The notes under the pieces: generated by a model
Databases searched by the model: none
What the model saw: only the letters and a program-made list of their open reading frames with translations
Told to the model about the DNA's origin: nothing
Origin: Dichetophora obliterata
Lineage: Eukaryota > Arthropoda > Insecta > Diptera > Sciomyzidae
Direction: 5' to 3'
Length of the DNA stretch: 64,000 nucleotides
Assembly: GCA_963920525.1 (NCBI GenBank)
Contig: OY986437.1
Coordinates: 60,654,330 to 60,718,329, forward strand
Shown: positions 23,518 to 34,138 of the stretch, in pieces
How the letters are laid out: every line of letters starts with the position of its first letter
How positions within the stretch are numbered: position 1 is the first letter of the stretch
Position numbers and translations under genes: made by a program

Positions 23518-25059
23518 CACCAAAATTTTTACTAAATTAGGTAAAAAATTCATTTCAGCTGTGAATTTTTGAAATTTAAAAATGCCAATGAGCTTTTCAG
23601 TATTTTTTTTTATTTTTAATCTGTATGTATGTATGCATATATGTTTAAAATAATTTCCCATTTTAGCCAAACAAAAAATTAACGCACAGACAAGAAAATG
23701 AGTGATTGTTGTGTTGTCATCCAGTTCTGAGCTACGTTTTAAGTTTCAAAATTCTAGCTCATCGGGAAGTTGGTTAAAAATGGATTGCAAGATTTGTACG
23801 GGACAAAAATGAAGTGAAGCTAATAAAAACGTGTTAAAAATTTTTGAAATTAAGACTTTCTCATTCTATTTTTTTAATATTTCTTCGTCCAAAATGTCCG
23901 TAACGCCAGATTGTCTATGTCCATATCTAAAAGAATATTCTTCAATGAGGTTAAGGAATTTTAAGAAAAACAGAGCTTAAACAGCTTATTCAGTAGAAAT
24001 TAGTTTTTTAGTTGTGAAAATTGAAATTAGTTGAAAAAAATTTTTTTACTAAACTTACTAAACTTATCGTTTTTCAAAAAAATTGTTGAATTTTTTCTGC
24101 CCTCTTTTTGACATACTTTGGAGCTCTCAATTTTTTCTAATTTTTAGTTCAACATTTTCAGGGGGAAAAAAATACGATTCAGTTTTAGAGCTCACTTTTT
24201 CTTCTCAAGAGAGCAGAATTTCTAAAAAAGGCAGACAAAATTTAGCATTTTTTTAGGAAACGAAAACGCCATTAGTCTTATAATAATCGTACGATAAAAA
24301 ACTTAATTAAAATTAAAATATTTTTTATACTTTCAGTAATCAATCAAAAGATATCAGAAAGATTATAAGATTAGCCCATTCTCCAATTCCTCAATGCATT
24401 TGAAATAACCAGCAATTCGGGGTATTTTTTTGCAAATTAGCATCCCTTTCGCTTCTTTTTTTAAAACCATATCACAGTGAACCGCCTAGTGGATAAAAAT
24501 CAAAAAAATTTGTGTCTCTAAATCCTAAAAATTTTATACCAATCCACAGGTAATACTTTGACTATTGATAATCCAAAATATTGGAGCAAAAAAAATAATT
24601 TTGAGTGTTTAGCTGGAACACTTTGAAGTTAAGTATTTTTTTTTTTTAAGAAAATCTATTTTTGGACATAACTAACTCTTTGAGATGATTTATACAAATA
24701 ATTACCAAAAAAACAGTTTTCAACAAAATTAATCCTCGTAATTAAAGCTCATAATTTTAAGAAGTCTATGTGTTAAAAAAAGTGTTATGTGTTATTTTTT
24801 TAAAAGTTAAAAACAAAATATTTTAAGTGGTTTCGAAATTTTATATATTTGAATGAAAAATAATGAAAAATTAGCATATTTTGATGGGGAAAAAACAGAA
24901 TATGTTAAAAGAAGTGATTTTTTCAGATAATTAAAAAAAATATATTGTAAAATAAGGAACTGGAAATAACTTTTCCTACTTCGTCCTACAAATATATATA
25001 TTTTTTTTTTTTTTAAAAAATGCTTCAAATTAAAAATTTACACACAAAATCAAGTAAAA

Positions 25060-26290
25060 AATTAATATAGGTCCACAGGATTGAGCCCGTAGGATTGAAT
25101 CGATTCCGATTATTTTCAGTACACATCTATAACTTTATTTGACTACCCTTCTGACGAATTTTTGTTAAGTTCGGAGGACTTTTGAATGTACCTCCCTTCA
25201 AAATCAAGTAACAAATTAATATAGGTCCATGGAAGGACCCCTAGGGTCAAGCCGATTTCAACCATTTTTAAAATTTTTATATCCCCACGTTTAAAAAACG
25301 TATTAGGGATATATTAGCTTTGTCACTCCGTTTGTAACGCCAATAAGGAGGCGTGGCCGGTATAAAAAGTATATATATTTTTTATCACCTCTTCTTCTTG
25401 ATCACCTTCTCTTCTTCTTTTTTTTGATTCTTGATTCAAGTATATATATTCTTGAGCATCACCTCCTGAGTCGATTAAGCTATGTCCATCTGTCCGTTTG
25501 TACTTCTGTCCTTCTGTCCGTCTGTCCGTCTGTCCGTCTGTCCGCCTGTCCGTCTGTGGTCACGCTAACAGTCATAATTTTTTATCTATCGTAAAGAAAT
25601 TCAATATATAAGCTTTCTATTAAAAAATGAAGGTCAAATTTGAAAATGAGCCAAATCGGATGAAACCACGCCTACCTTCCATACAAAGTGACTTAACCAA
25701 AACGCTAAAATATCTTTAAAATCCACAAAAATTAATATAATGACTTCAAATTTTGCACAGCGTCTTTAATACATATTTATTATAAACTTTGAGTATGAAA
25801 TTTGTAAAATTGGGATGAAAACCACGCCTACCTCCCTTACAAAGTGACTTACCCAAAACGGTAAAATCTCTTTCAATTCCACAAAAATTAATCTAATGAC
25901 TTAAAATTTTGCACATAAGCTTTAACCTTTAATATGCATTTTTAGTATAAAATTTGTAAAATTCGAATAAAAATCACGTCTACCTGCCATACAAAGTGAG
26001 TTCACCAAAATGGTAAAATCTCTTTCAATTCCACAAAAATTAATCTAATGACTTCAAATTTTGCACAAAACCTTTAACAATTAATATAAAATTTAGGTAT
26101 GAAATTTGGAAAAATCGTCGTCCGTTGGGTATTTTAATTTTGGCCCAGTCGAAGATAATTCCTTACTAGTTTTTAATTGGTTTAAACTAATAAAGCATAC
26201 AAAATTGCATTATCATAGGAGTACTCCTTCCATTTTTGTCCATCGCTTATATGGAGTAAATAAATTCTTACTGTGAATTTGCTTAATTTT
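25060..26290 (+). repeat. Dispersed repeat G, fullest copy (G2)
   Basis: Shares blocks with 33060-33326, 37278-37435, 39815-40520 and about 15395-15530: ATTAATATAGGTCC, GTACCTCCC(T/A), CATACAAAGTGA and TTGCATTATCATAGGA. It contains a retroelement-like stretch, GGGATATATTAGCTTTGTC, and three tandem units of about 140-150 bp (about 25640-26090), each with AAACCACGCCTACCT..CATACAAAGTGA, AATTCCACAAAAATTAAT and CTTCAAATTTTGCAC. No coding sequence. Transposon class unassigned. Confidence 0.65.
25484..25557 (+). repeat. (CTGTCCGT)n microsatellite
   Basis: About eight imperfect 8-bp units of CTGTCCGT with CTGTCCTT and CTGTCCGC variants, inside repeat G2. Confidence 0.85.
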
Positions 26291-26332
26291 TTCAAATGTT
26301 GAAAATGTGTGCATTTAAAAGAAACAAAGCTG

Positions 26333-28103
26333 CATAGGCGTTCGCAGGGGGGTAGACCACCCCCCTAGGCGGTGAAAATTTTTATATATCTTCATATTAA
26401 ATCAAAAAAGCCATCATTTAAAATTTAAACATTTTATGAGAGAAACAAAAAGCTTTCTGAATTTTAAAATGCGCTTAAACTTAGGGCTTTGAGAACTTTG
26501 TGAATAAAAACGTCATTATAAGTTGTAGAAGTGTAAAATTTTGCGAAGCATGTATTTTGATAAGGTGTATCATAATCAGTTAAAAATTCGATTTCGTGTT
26601 TGCGTAAAAAAAACGTGAGAGCGGTGTCGCAATCGAGACAAAAACATGTAATATGAACACGGCCTAATAATGTACGATATCATATATTATAAAATTTTTC
26701 TACGAATTTTATTCCTTGTGTTCAGCCACCAATAGAATTGGTAGAATGGACGTAGTTTGGTACACATTTAAAAAATTCAATTCGTATTCGTACAAAAACA
26801 AATGTATATTGTACGAATACATTTTCGAATGATCCCAATACCTAAAAACGAAAAAAAACCTTCTGTTCAGCTGGGGTTTGAACCACGGTTCTTTAGCTTA
26901 TGGGCCACGTACTCTTCCAGTAGGCTACGACCACCTTGCAATCACAGATTTCGTTATATTCGGTTATTGTTCGACAAACTAGTCTGAACGATTTCAGTTG
27001 TAAATTTTTCAAACTCAACTAAAACTTCGTACCTTCTACGAATAATGAGTGTGGTCAACCTACGAATAACATTTTTAGTAAATACTACGAAGGTTATGAA
27101 AGAAATTACGAAGTTCTTCCTACGAGAAATTGACGAGTTTTAAGGAATGATATCCCTTATTAATCGAAGATCATTCTTCGTAGCAACAGATAGCAAGGGG
27201 CATTTAATTCAATAACGCATATAAACTTTGATGATAAGCAAATTTATGCTTGAAAGTCATTGTAAACAAGTAGAAGACAAAGTAAATACATTTTAAAAAA
27301 TTAATGTTTTCCCAAACGTCGGCTCGTTTTTCTATCATAAATATGACTTAATTTGGATTTTTTTTTAATTTTTCCCAAACTTTATAAAATGACAAACAAT
27401 TCTGCAGCATTTAAATTTAAAAAAGTTGCAGCGATCTAGGTGAGAGCAAAGCTTCTAATTCAAAAGCGAAAGAAAAATTAGATAATTTAATAGAGTAGGC
27501 CAATTTTGGATCAAGGACTAATTTTTGAAAAAAATCATATATCACATTAAGCAAACGATTTTACATTAGAATTTATTATAGTCAAAAGTTTTGTACGTAA
27601 TAAATGTAAATAATAAACTCGATTTGAAACAAATATTTTTTACTTCTTAAATTCACGTTATTTAGCGGCGCCCACCCAGTCCGAGAATTTTCTAAACTTT
27701 TTTCGCGTCACGTGCTCTCGACCTAAATTCAAATCCGAAAAATTTCAGTCCGCTCGAAATTGCGCTCGAATTAGCAGTTAAAGGCTTCGAAAGTTAAAAA
27801 TGGCCTTAAAATTTAGTTTGTTTGTTCAGTTTTACAACAAAATAAATATTGTTTAATATTAGGAAATTTTTGTATTCTTATTTTTAAAGTTGAAAACCTG
27901 TGTGTACAATAGTAATTAATGCGATTTAATTTAAGGATATCACATTATTTAATTTATTATACTGCTCATAATGTTTACAAAATTAGTACCACAAATCCGA
28001 GTAAATAGCATTATATAGGTTACATTTTGTTTATGTTCATCCTACATTACTTTATGTCTTCCCACCTCCCACCCCCCCTAGAAAAATCCTGCAGACGCCC
28101 ATG
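26333..28103. mobile_element. hAT-like non-autonomous element with 8-bp target duplication
   Basis: A 1,771-bp element. The left end is CATAGGCGTTCGCAGG; the right end reversed is CATGGGCGTCTGCAGG. CAAAGCTG is duplicated at 26325-26332 and 28104-28111. An 8-bp duplication and CA(T/G)-starting GC-rich ends fit hAT. Next to the ends are C/G runs (about 26346-26366 and 28063-28080). The interior has no transposase and includes a TTCGTA-rich segment (about 26740-27140) and tRNA-like module T3. Confidence 0.8.
26866..26935 (-). repeat. tRNA-like module T3
   Basis: Minus strand: GTAGCCTACTGG (A box), GTACGTGGCCCATAAGC, then GTGGTTCAAACCCCAGC (near-perfect B box). The same consensus as T4, T5, T6 and T8. 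Acceptor halves do not pair. It sits in the hAT-like element at 26333-28103. Confidence 0.7.
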
Positions 28104-29659
28104 CAAAGCTGTATGGTAAGCCCAGGTTTTTCAACCCATCAGTAAATTGAAAATGCTGGGATTTTTATTCCCAAGTCTGATAGGACTGGAAAAAGTATGA
28201 AATCCCTAAATTGAAATAATCTAAATTACTTTTCCTTATCATATATCTAATATTCATCAATAATAAATTAATAAATAGTCAAAATTTTATTAAAAACTTT
28301 GGATTTCAAGCATTGTATTTCAACGTTTCCCTCAAGCCTAAAAGTGTTTTTAAATGTTTATTTTTTCTTTGGTAAACATTTTTAATATTTTCATATTTTT
28401 CAACCGCAACAAATATAACATTTATGGAAATATTTTTGCTTAAATTTGTGATATTTCACCCTACAGCGCGACACACACACACATACACAAACTTACTACT
28501 TCATTATGCAATCGAGTGATGAATGAATGTAGCTCAAATGCGCTGAACGCGTTGTTGGTGGCACGGTGCAATAACCGCAACTGCGTTGGCGACATTTCAA
28601 GTACGCTTGAATTTTTTTCTGTTGTTTTTTTTTGTTGTTTTAAAATTGTTACCGCAAAAAAATATAAAAACAATGTATGATTGTTATACACGCTATGCAA
28701 CGCTGGATGAATTTTTTTAAAAAATATTTTATATATGTGAGTTTATGTGTGCGCATGTGGGTGTTTGCATGCTCCTATGTATGTATCTATGTGTTGTTTG
28801 AACTTAACTCTTCAAGTGCCATGGTAAGCGTCAAAATTGATGATAGTCGAGAAAGTCAAATGGTGCCGAAGAGTAAAAAAAAAACAAACTGAACTAAACT
28901 GAATGCATGAACCTACAACAGAAGGGGTAAAAGCGTTTGATGTGTAAGAATGCGGGCAAAAGTGGTAAACGTGATTTCGTTGATGTTTATTCATGTTGTT
29001 GTAGCTAGTTCTAGTTTTCTATTTTGTTTTATTTCTTATGTAAGTTATACTTTTTTGCACTTTAGTGTGTTTGAAAATGTTGACAACAGCAATTTTTCAT
29101 CTAAGTAATAAATGTCACAAGTTGGCAACATTGTTTCGACGTGTTACAGTTAGGCACTGTAGATAAACAGCTTTTCGTTAGATAGGTTTTCAGGACATGA
29201 TTTTGATGTCTGTGCTCTGATTTGTATTCGAAATCGAAAAGCTAGCTCTGTCGTGTAGCTAGCATGGATTTGTGTGTACAAATTTAGCATGCAAAATAAT
29301 AAAGTTTTCAGCTTTTTTGGCTAAAAACTTTATTATATAAGTGAATACAACGAATATAAGAAACTTATTAACTTGAAAAAGTAAACAATTAAATTACAAA
29401 TTTAGACATTAGAGTAGAAAAATTAAGCAAGTATTTCGTTTTGTCAATATCTTTGTAGGAAGTTTGAGAAATAAGTGAATTTTTTGAATGCAACAGTAAT
29501 TTTTTATGCAATACTGGTCCTCCGAATTTATTATAACATTGTAAAATATTGAGCAAGCTGCGTCATTTAGTTTTTTGTTTGACAGCTTAGATCCTCCTGA
29601 ATTTCGATGAAAATGCCAAAAATTGAGTTTTTGTTTGCTTATCAAGCATTACTTTTTCC
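28104..29659. other. Non-coding stretch, partly less AT-rich
   Basis: About 28440-28620 includes a CA run (28471-28486) and mixed-composition DNA (GCTCAAATGCGCTGAACGCG). Open frames overlapping it are low-complexity. It may be unique intergenic or intronic DNA. No gene is recognised. Confidence 0.5.
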
Positions 29660-29914
29660 CTAAAAAAAACATCACCGAAACCAAGAAAAGGTTTAAAAAG
29701 TACTTTAGGGACTCTGCACCATGAATTTATATGGCTATGAAGTAGTTTATAGAATTTAGCTATGGTCGTACCAGCACAAGTGACGCTGAATATTCAGGTC
29801 GCCCAAAAGAGGTCGTCGAGCCAGAAAACCTCGAAAAAAATCCATTGATATTGATCGGTCGGAGAATTACAGTGCGTGAGATGGCTGAGGTTGTAGGCAT
29901 TTAAGCTCGAACAT

Positions 29915-30077
29915 CACCTTTATAATAAATCTTGAGTTTAATCTTATAAATAGCCATTTAATGCTAGTTGTAAGTTAAAACTTGTTTTTTGAACAATATG
30001 ATTATTTGTAAGTAGGTAATTGTTAAGTAGTCTATAAGAGTCAAACTCTGCCTGATGAAATAAATAAATAAATAAAT
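29915..30077 (+). repeat. Retroposon scrap with AAAT tail
   Basis: Sequence foreign to the mariner, ending CTCTGCCTGATGAAATAAATAAATAAATAA. The tail-like (AAAT)n end suggests a LINE or SINE 3' fragment. An AATAAAT stretch occurs on both sides but is low-complexity, so the target duplication is uncertain. Confidence 0.4.
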
Positions 30078-30324
30078 ATCTGAACATGAAAAACCTATCC
30101 GCACGATGAGTGCCACGATTGCTCACCATCGATTATAAGCGAAGCCGTGTGACCACTTCAAAGAAGTTTTTGCGCGATTTCGTAAACGTAGACAGAACAT
30201 GAATACATCACAACATACCAGAAACCAAGGAACAGTCAAGGTAGTGGACTTCTCCGACCAGAGATGGCCAAGTTTGGTACGTTGGCCAACAAGGTCATGA
30301 CAGTTTTTTGGGTTGCATGCAGAG

Positions 30325-30761
30325 TAGAGTGGGGCGATTAGTATGGAAGGAAAAAAGTGTTAATGTGGGCTTCGCGTTTCTGATTCTTGGGATTGTACTG
30401 AGCAAAAAAATCCACTAGACCACACGTCTACGGTGAAAATCGAGCTTCCAGATTTTGACTTGCAGTTTTTTCTCAGACTTTTGTCACGTTTTTTTTTATA
30501 TTTTGGCCTATAACAGCCAAACCATTGAGATTTTTGTCTTAGTATTGGATTGAAAATCTCAATGGTTTGGCTGTTTTTTGAACAATAGGCCAAAATATCG
30601 AAAAAAAAACGTCACAAAAGTCTGAGAAAAAACTGCAAGACAAAATCTGGAAGCTCGATTTTCACCGTAGACGTATGGTCTAGTGGACTTTTTTGCTCAG
30701 TATAATCCCAAGAATCAGAAACGCGAAGCGCCCATTAAGATGTTCAAATCGCCCCACCCTA
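30325..30761. mobile_element. Foldback MITE with 8-bp target duplication (hAT-like)
   Basis: A 437-bp near-perfect palindrome. The ends are TAGAGTGGGGCGATT and, reversed, TAGGGTGGGGCGATT. The flanks ATGCAGAG (30317-30324) and ATGCAGAA (30762-30769) form an 8-bp duplication with one mismatch. The arms are about 210 bp, with a short loop near 30536-30552. Shared arm blocks include CTTCGCGTTTCTGATTCTTG and CCGTAGAC. The size of the duplication and the TAGGG end point to hAT. Confidence 0.9.
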
Positions 30762-31250
30762 ATGCAGAAGCATTCTCATCGATTACAATGAAAAGGGTAG
30801 AACGATCACCGACATATATTCAGCTGTTGGACAAATTTGGCATTGATTTGAAGCAAAACGACCGCATTTGGCAAAGAAAAAAGTGATCTTCCATCATGAC
30901 AACGCATGGGCGCACACGTCTGTAGTAACTATGGCAAAAATTCATAAATTGGGCTATCAACTGCTACTCCATCCACCATTTTCTCCGTATTTACACCTCC
31001 ATGCGATTATTATCGTTTCCAAACCTAAAAATAGTTCGGCGGTAAGAAATTTGGGTCAAAAGACGATGTCATCACTGAAACAAACGCCTACTTTCAAAAT
31101 CTTGATTAAACTTATTATAAGAAATTAATAAAAAAAGTTAAGCCACTAAATATATGTACTGACCTAAAAGAAGACTATGTTGAGAAACAAAACGCTTTTT
31201 GGTGAAAAAAGTACTTTTCATTTAATAAGTCACTGAATTGCTCTCCTATT

Positions 31251-32596
31251 TCTTAATAGGAAATAGAAAATCAACTTTTGCGTGATTCTTTTCGACTTTC
31301 GGCGGTCGACTTTCAAATATTGAAAAAAGTCGATAGTCGGCTTTTACTCTCGACTTTTTTATTTTATGCAAAACCAAAACTTGACGATAATCTGAACTGC
31401 TTTTCTCTTAACCAATAAACGATATCGCTGTTTAAAAACAAATAAAGCTGCGTTAGCGACTCTTGAATCAATAAATATAAAATTTTATTAAACATTTTTG
31501 CGCGTTTTTTAGAAATCGGAATTAATTTGCAAGAAATTTATTTGTATGGCCCCCAGCGGTGGTTGCAAACATTTTATTAAAGCTGCAAACAATAGCAAAG
31601 TCATTTGCAAATAGTGCAGGATATTTTTAAAAATTTAATAAAAAAGTTTGCTTTTGGCGCTTACGTTAAGAGGTTAGTTGCAATTTTGGGAACATTTTTT
31701 TAAATTTTCTAAAAAGATGAATATTTAAAAAATATTCTTTAAATATTTCAGACTAATCGGACTTTTATTTATGGGGATAAATAACTTTTAATATGGGTTT
31801 TGTATCTGTATGCACATCGTAGTTTGCACCATGTTTTCGAAGTCGGTGATCAGTGTAACTTTAGTATGGCTTTACTCTATACATAATTGTCTCCCAGATG
31901 AACGAAGGATTTTTTTCGGACCATTATATTTTTTGGAAAATATGTGTGAAATTTTAGTCAATATACGACTTTTAATTTCAACATCCACCATTTTTTGAAA
32001 AATAAAAATTTTTCAAATCCCTTCGTTCATCAGGATCATTATTTTATTAAATAACGATCACTTTTTTATTTCGGATGATCTAGTGATGAGCAGCAGTGAT
32101 TACGGTAAAACACTTCCTTGTTTGGATTCCACGCAAATTTGCGGTATCCCACTATTAACGAAGTTAAATTTTCAATAAAAGAATTTTCATTTAAAAAATA
32201 AGATAAATATTTCAAAGGCAACTCATCGACACGCCCGATATTTCGCTCTTACTACAGTGAACTCAACTCCGTAGCAGAGGCCATGCCGGCGAGAAACTTT
32301 TTAATGTCTAAGGCTACTTTGTATAAAAAGAAACAGAGACGGGTTTTTTCTCTTGCTTTTTAATTACATTTTACACCACTAAATAATCCAATGTTTTGCA
32401 ATAAAAAAATATATTTTCTTCGAATTTATACTTTTATGTGCAAAAAAATGTATTATTATTTATTTTAATGTGTGGACAAACCTTTTATTGTGCGTCCCAA
32501 CTAGTTGTGCCCAACAATAACTAAAATTTCAATACTTTGTTTTATTTTTTGTATATATCCCATTTCATATTTTTCATGTTTGCTATATTATTATGG
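31251..32596. other. AT-rich non-coding stretch
   Basis: Nothing recognised. A short open frame near 31810-31998 has no protein-like features. Confidence 0.5.
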
Positions 32597-32887
32597 AGTC
32601 CAACAGTCTGTTGGAAGGAAGTCTTCCACTAACAAAGCATGGTTACTGAAGTCTTTTTTCGATTTTTTTCTGATATATTTTGAGCCTGTTTTCGTTTGGT
32701 CGTGCTCTACCATTTGATTAAAGTTTTTTCTAAATGACCTTGTTATTTATTATGTTGGTTTATAATAATGGTTGGAGTCATTTAGAAAAAACTTTAATCA
32801 AATGGTAAAGCTCGATCAATCAGAAAAGACTTCAGTAACCATGCTTTGCTAGTGGAAGACTTTCAAAAGACTGTTGGACTCCATAAT
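32597..32887. repeat. Small foldback element
   Basis: The left arm, starting TATGGAGTCCAACAGTCT, reappears reversed at the right end as AGACTGTTGGACTCCATA. The arms also share AAGTCTTCCACTA, AAGCATGGTTACTGAAGTC and CTACCATTTGATTAAAG (TTACC... in the right arm). The left arm has about 30 bp extra. The arms are about 110-140 bp with a 45-bp loop. The match runs on outward through ATTATTA, so the exact ends are not fixed. Confidence 0.8.
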
Positions 32888-33059
32888 AATAACATAAGCA
32901 TAACAACTAAACTTTACTTTACTAAACTTTAAGCCTTTAGCAGGGCCAAAATTCCAATAAAATCAGCTAGTGATTTTTTTCTTTTCAGATTGAAAAATGT
33001 TGTTGTTTCATTGGAAAAATTCTAACTTCGGTAAGATTTTTTTTTCATATATCATTAGT

Positions 33060-33326
33060 CTTGACTTTCTTCTAACAAGAACAAAAAAAAACTACTCTGC
33101 TTTCATCCGCCTTTTAAAAATATTACTCTTTTTTCAAACATCAAACGCATTTTTGTTAAGACCGGCAAATCTTTGTATGTACCTCCCAAGCAAAATTAAG
33201 TTAAATATCAATAAAGGTCCAAAATTGGTACCCGTGAGGTTGAGCCGATTTCGATTCGATTCGATTTTGTATGTACCTCCAATACAAAATCAAGTAAAAA
33301 AATCATATAGGTCCAAGGGAGGTACA
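33060..33326 (+). repeat. Dispersed repeat G, copy G3 left part
   Basis: Carries GTACCTCCCAAGCAAAATTA, AAAGGTCC and GTTGAGCCGATTTCGATTCG blocks of repeat G. It is interrupted at GGAGGTACA by the transposon at 33327-37276 and resumes at 37278. Confidence 0.7.
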
Positions 33327-33341
33327 GTATCACCTTATATG

Positions 33342-33880
33342 GGGAAAAAAAAAGTATAAATGTTACCGCCTTATATGAACTGTTATATCGAGAAAATTAC
33401 GGGAGTGCAAAAAATTTTTTTTTTGGGGCGTGGCAAAAACCGCCGAATCGGTTTTTTGTCTATAACTCTTTTATTTGTGGTCCGATTATTAAGTTTTATA
33501 TATCGTTGAAAAAGTCATGACAAGCACTATGTTTGCAATATAAGATCTTTGCACGGCGTTGCCACCTTCTCTTAATACAAGACATCGTTTTCTTAAAAAC
33601 CCCCCCAATTACAAAATGCAGAAGATGATGCAGAATTAAAGCCCTCAAAAAGTTATTAAATATTTGCGAAAAAAATATTCAATTTTATTCATAAAGAAAA
33701 AAGTTATATTGATTTTAAATTTCAGTACACATAAGCACCCTGTCTGCAAAAACAAAGAGAGTATTAAGGTGGAGAGAAAATTAACAACAACAACATAATC
33801 AACCGACGAGTTATTGTCACCACACCGAAAAGGCATACAAAAACCGGTTTTAAGTCGTCAAGTCGCTTAACGTCGTGTAG
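33342..33880 (+). repeat. Left terminal inverted repeat of the 3.95-kb transposon
   Basis: Outer part AATGTTACCGCCTTATATG, inner end GCTTAACGTCGTGTAG. It matches 36731-37265 reversed along nearly its whole length. Differences seen: AAAAAGTC versus ACAAAGTC near 33510, GCAGAAGATGATG versus a shorter TTGATGATG near 33618, and one base in the inner CGTCGTG. A 63-codon open frame exists in both arms, but only because the arms are copies. Confidence 0.9.
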
Positions 33881-34138
33881 TAATATTTAATTTTTTTTTT
33901 TTTAATAATCGCGTTTTCGAGTTTCAACTACTTCATTCTGCACCGGCCCATCAGTTATAAATGTATATGTTTCAACCTTCTCTTTGGGCATTAGATCGCA
34001 GCGACAATTTATTACAGTTTTTAAAATCACAATAATTAAAAATTCGTGACAAGGCAAATGCGTGTCAACAGTGAAGTGCAAAATAAAATTTAAGAAGTTT
34101 AAAATTATCGAAACCATATTGTGAAAGTGTAGTGCAAA

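Larger units (their letters stand above)
23043..25059. other. AT-rich non-coding stretch with two tRNA-like modules
   Basis: Apart from the modules at 23229-23293 and 23451-23517 this is A/T-run DNA. TTTTGAGTG at 24599-24607 resembles a CAC-element end, but no partner end with a matching duplication was found. Confidence 0.5.
29680..31235 (+). pseudogene. Mariner (DD34D) transposase remnant
   Basis: Blocks in order: FKKYFRDSAP-like start (29690-29720), GRTSTSDAEYSGRPKEVVEP (about 29767-29825), ITVREMAEVVG (29866-29900), NLSAR..PRLLT (about 30088-30125), IHHNIPETKEQSR (about 30203-30240), a region like ANKVM..VFW (30283-30312), then after the MITE SILIDYNEKGRTIT (about 30772-30815), HLAKKKVIFHHDNAWAHTS (about 30863-30920), LLLHPPFSPY and, one frame over, PPCDYYRF, and finally DLKEDYVEKQNAF (about 31163-31200). 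Counting across the shift puts 34 residues between the Asp of HHDNA and the Asp of CDYY, the mariner spacing. Many stops; dead. Confidence 0.8.
29660..31250 (+). mobile_element. Degenerate DD34D mariner, interrupted twice
   Basis: Transposase blocks run left to right from about 29680 to 31235. They are broken by a retroposon scrap (about 29915-30077) and by a foldback MITE (30325-30761). Terminal inverted repeats were not found, so borders are approximate. Confidence 0.75.

Noticed and set aside
24599..24607. TTTTGAGTG as the end of another CAC element
   Set aside because: No partner CAC end with a matching 2-bp flank was found upstream.
32997..33359. 120-codon frame
   Set aside because: It runs through repeat G and into the transposon end, so it crosses an insertion junction.
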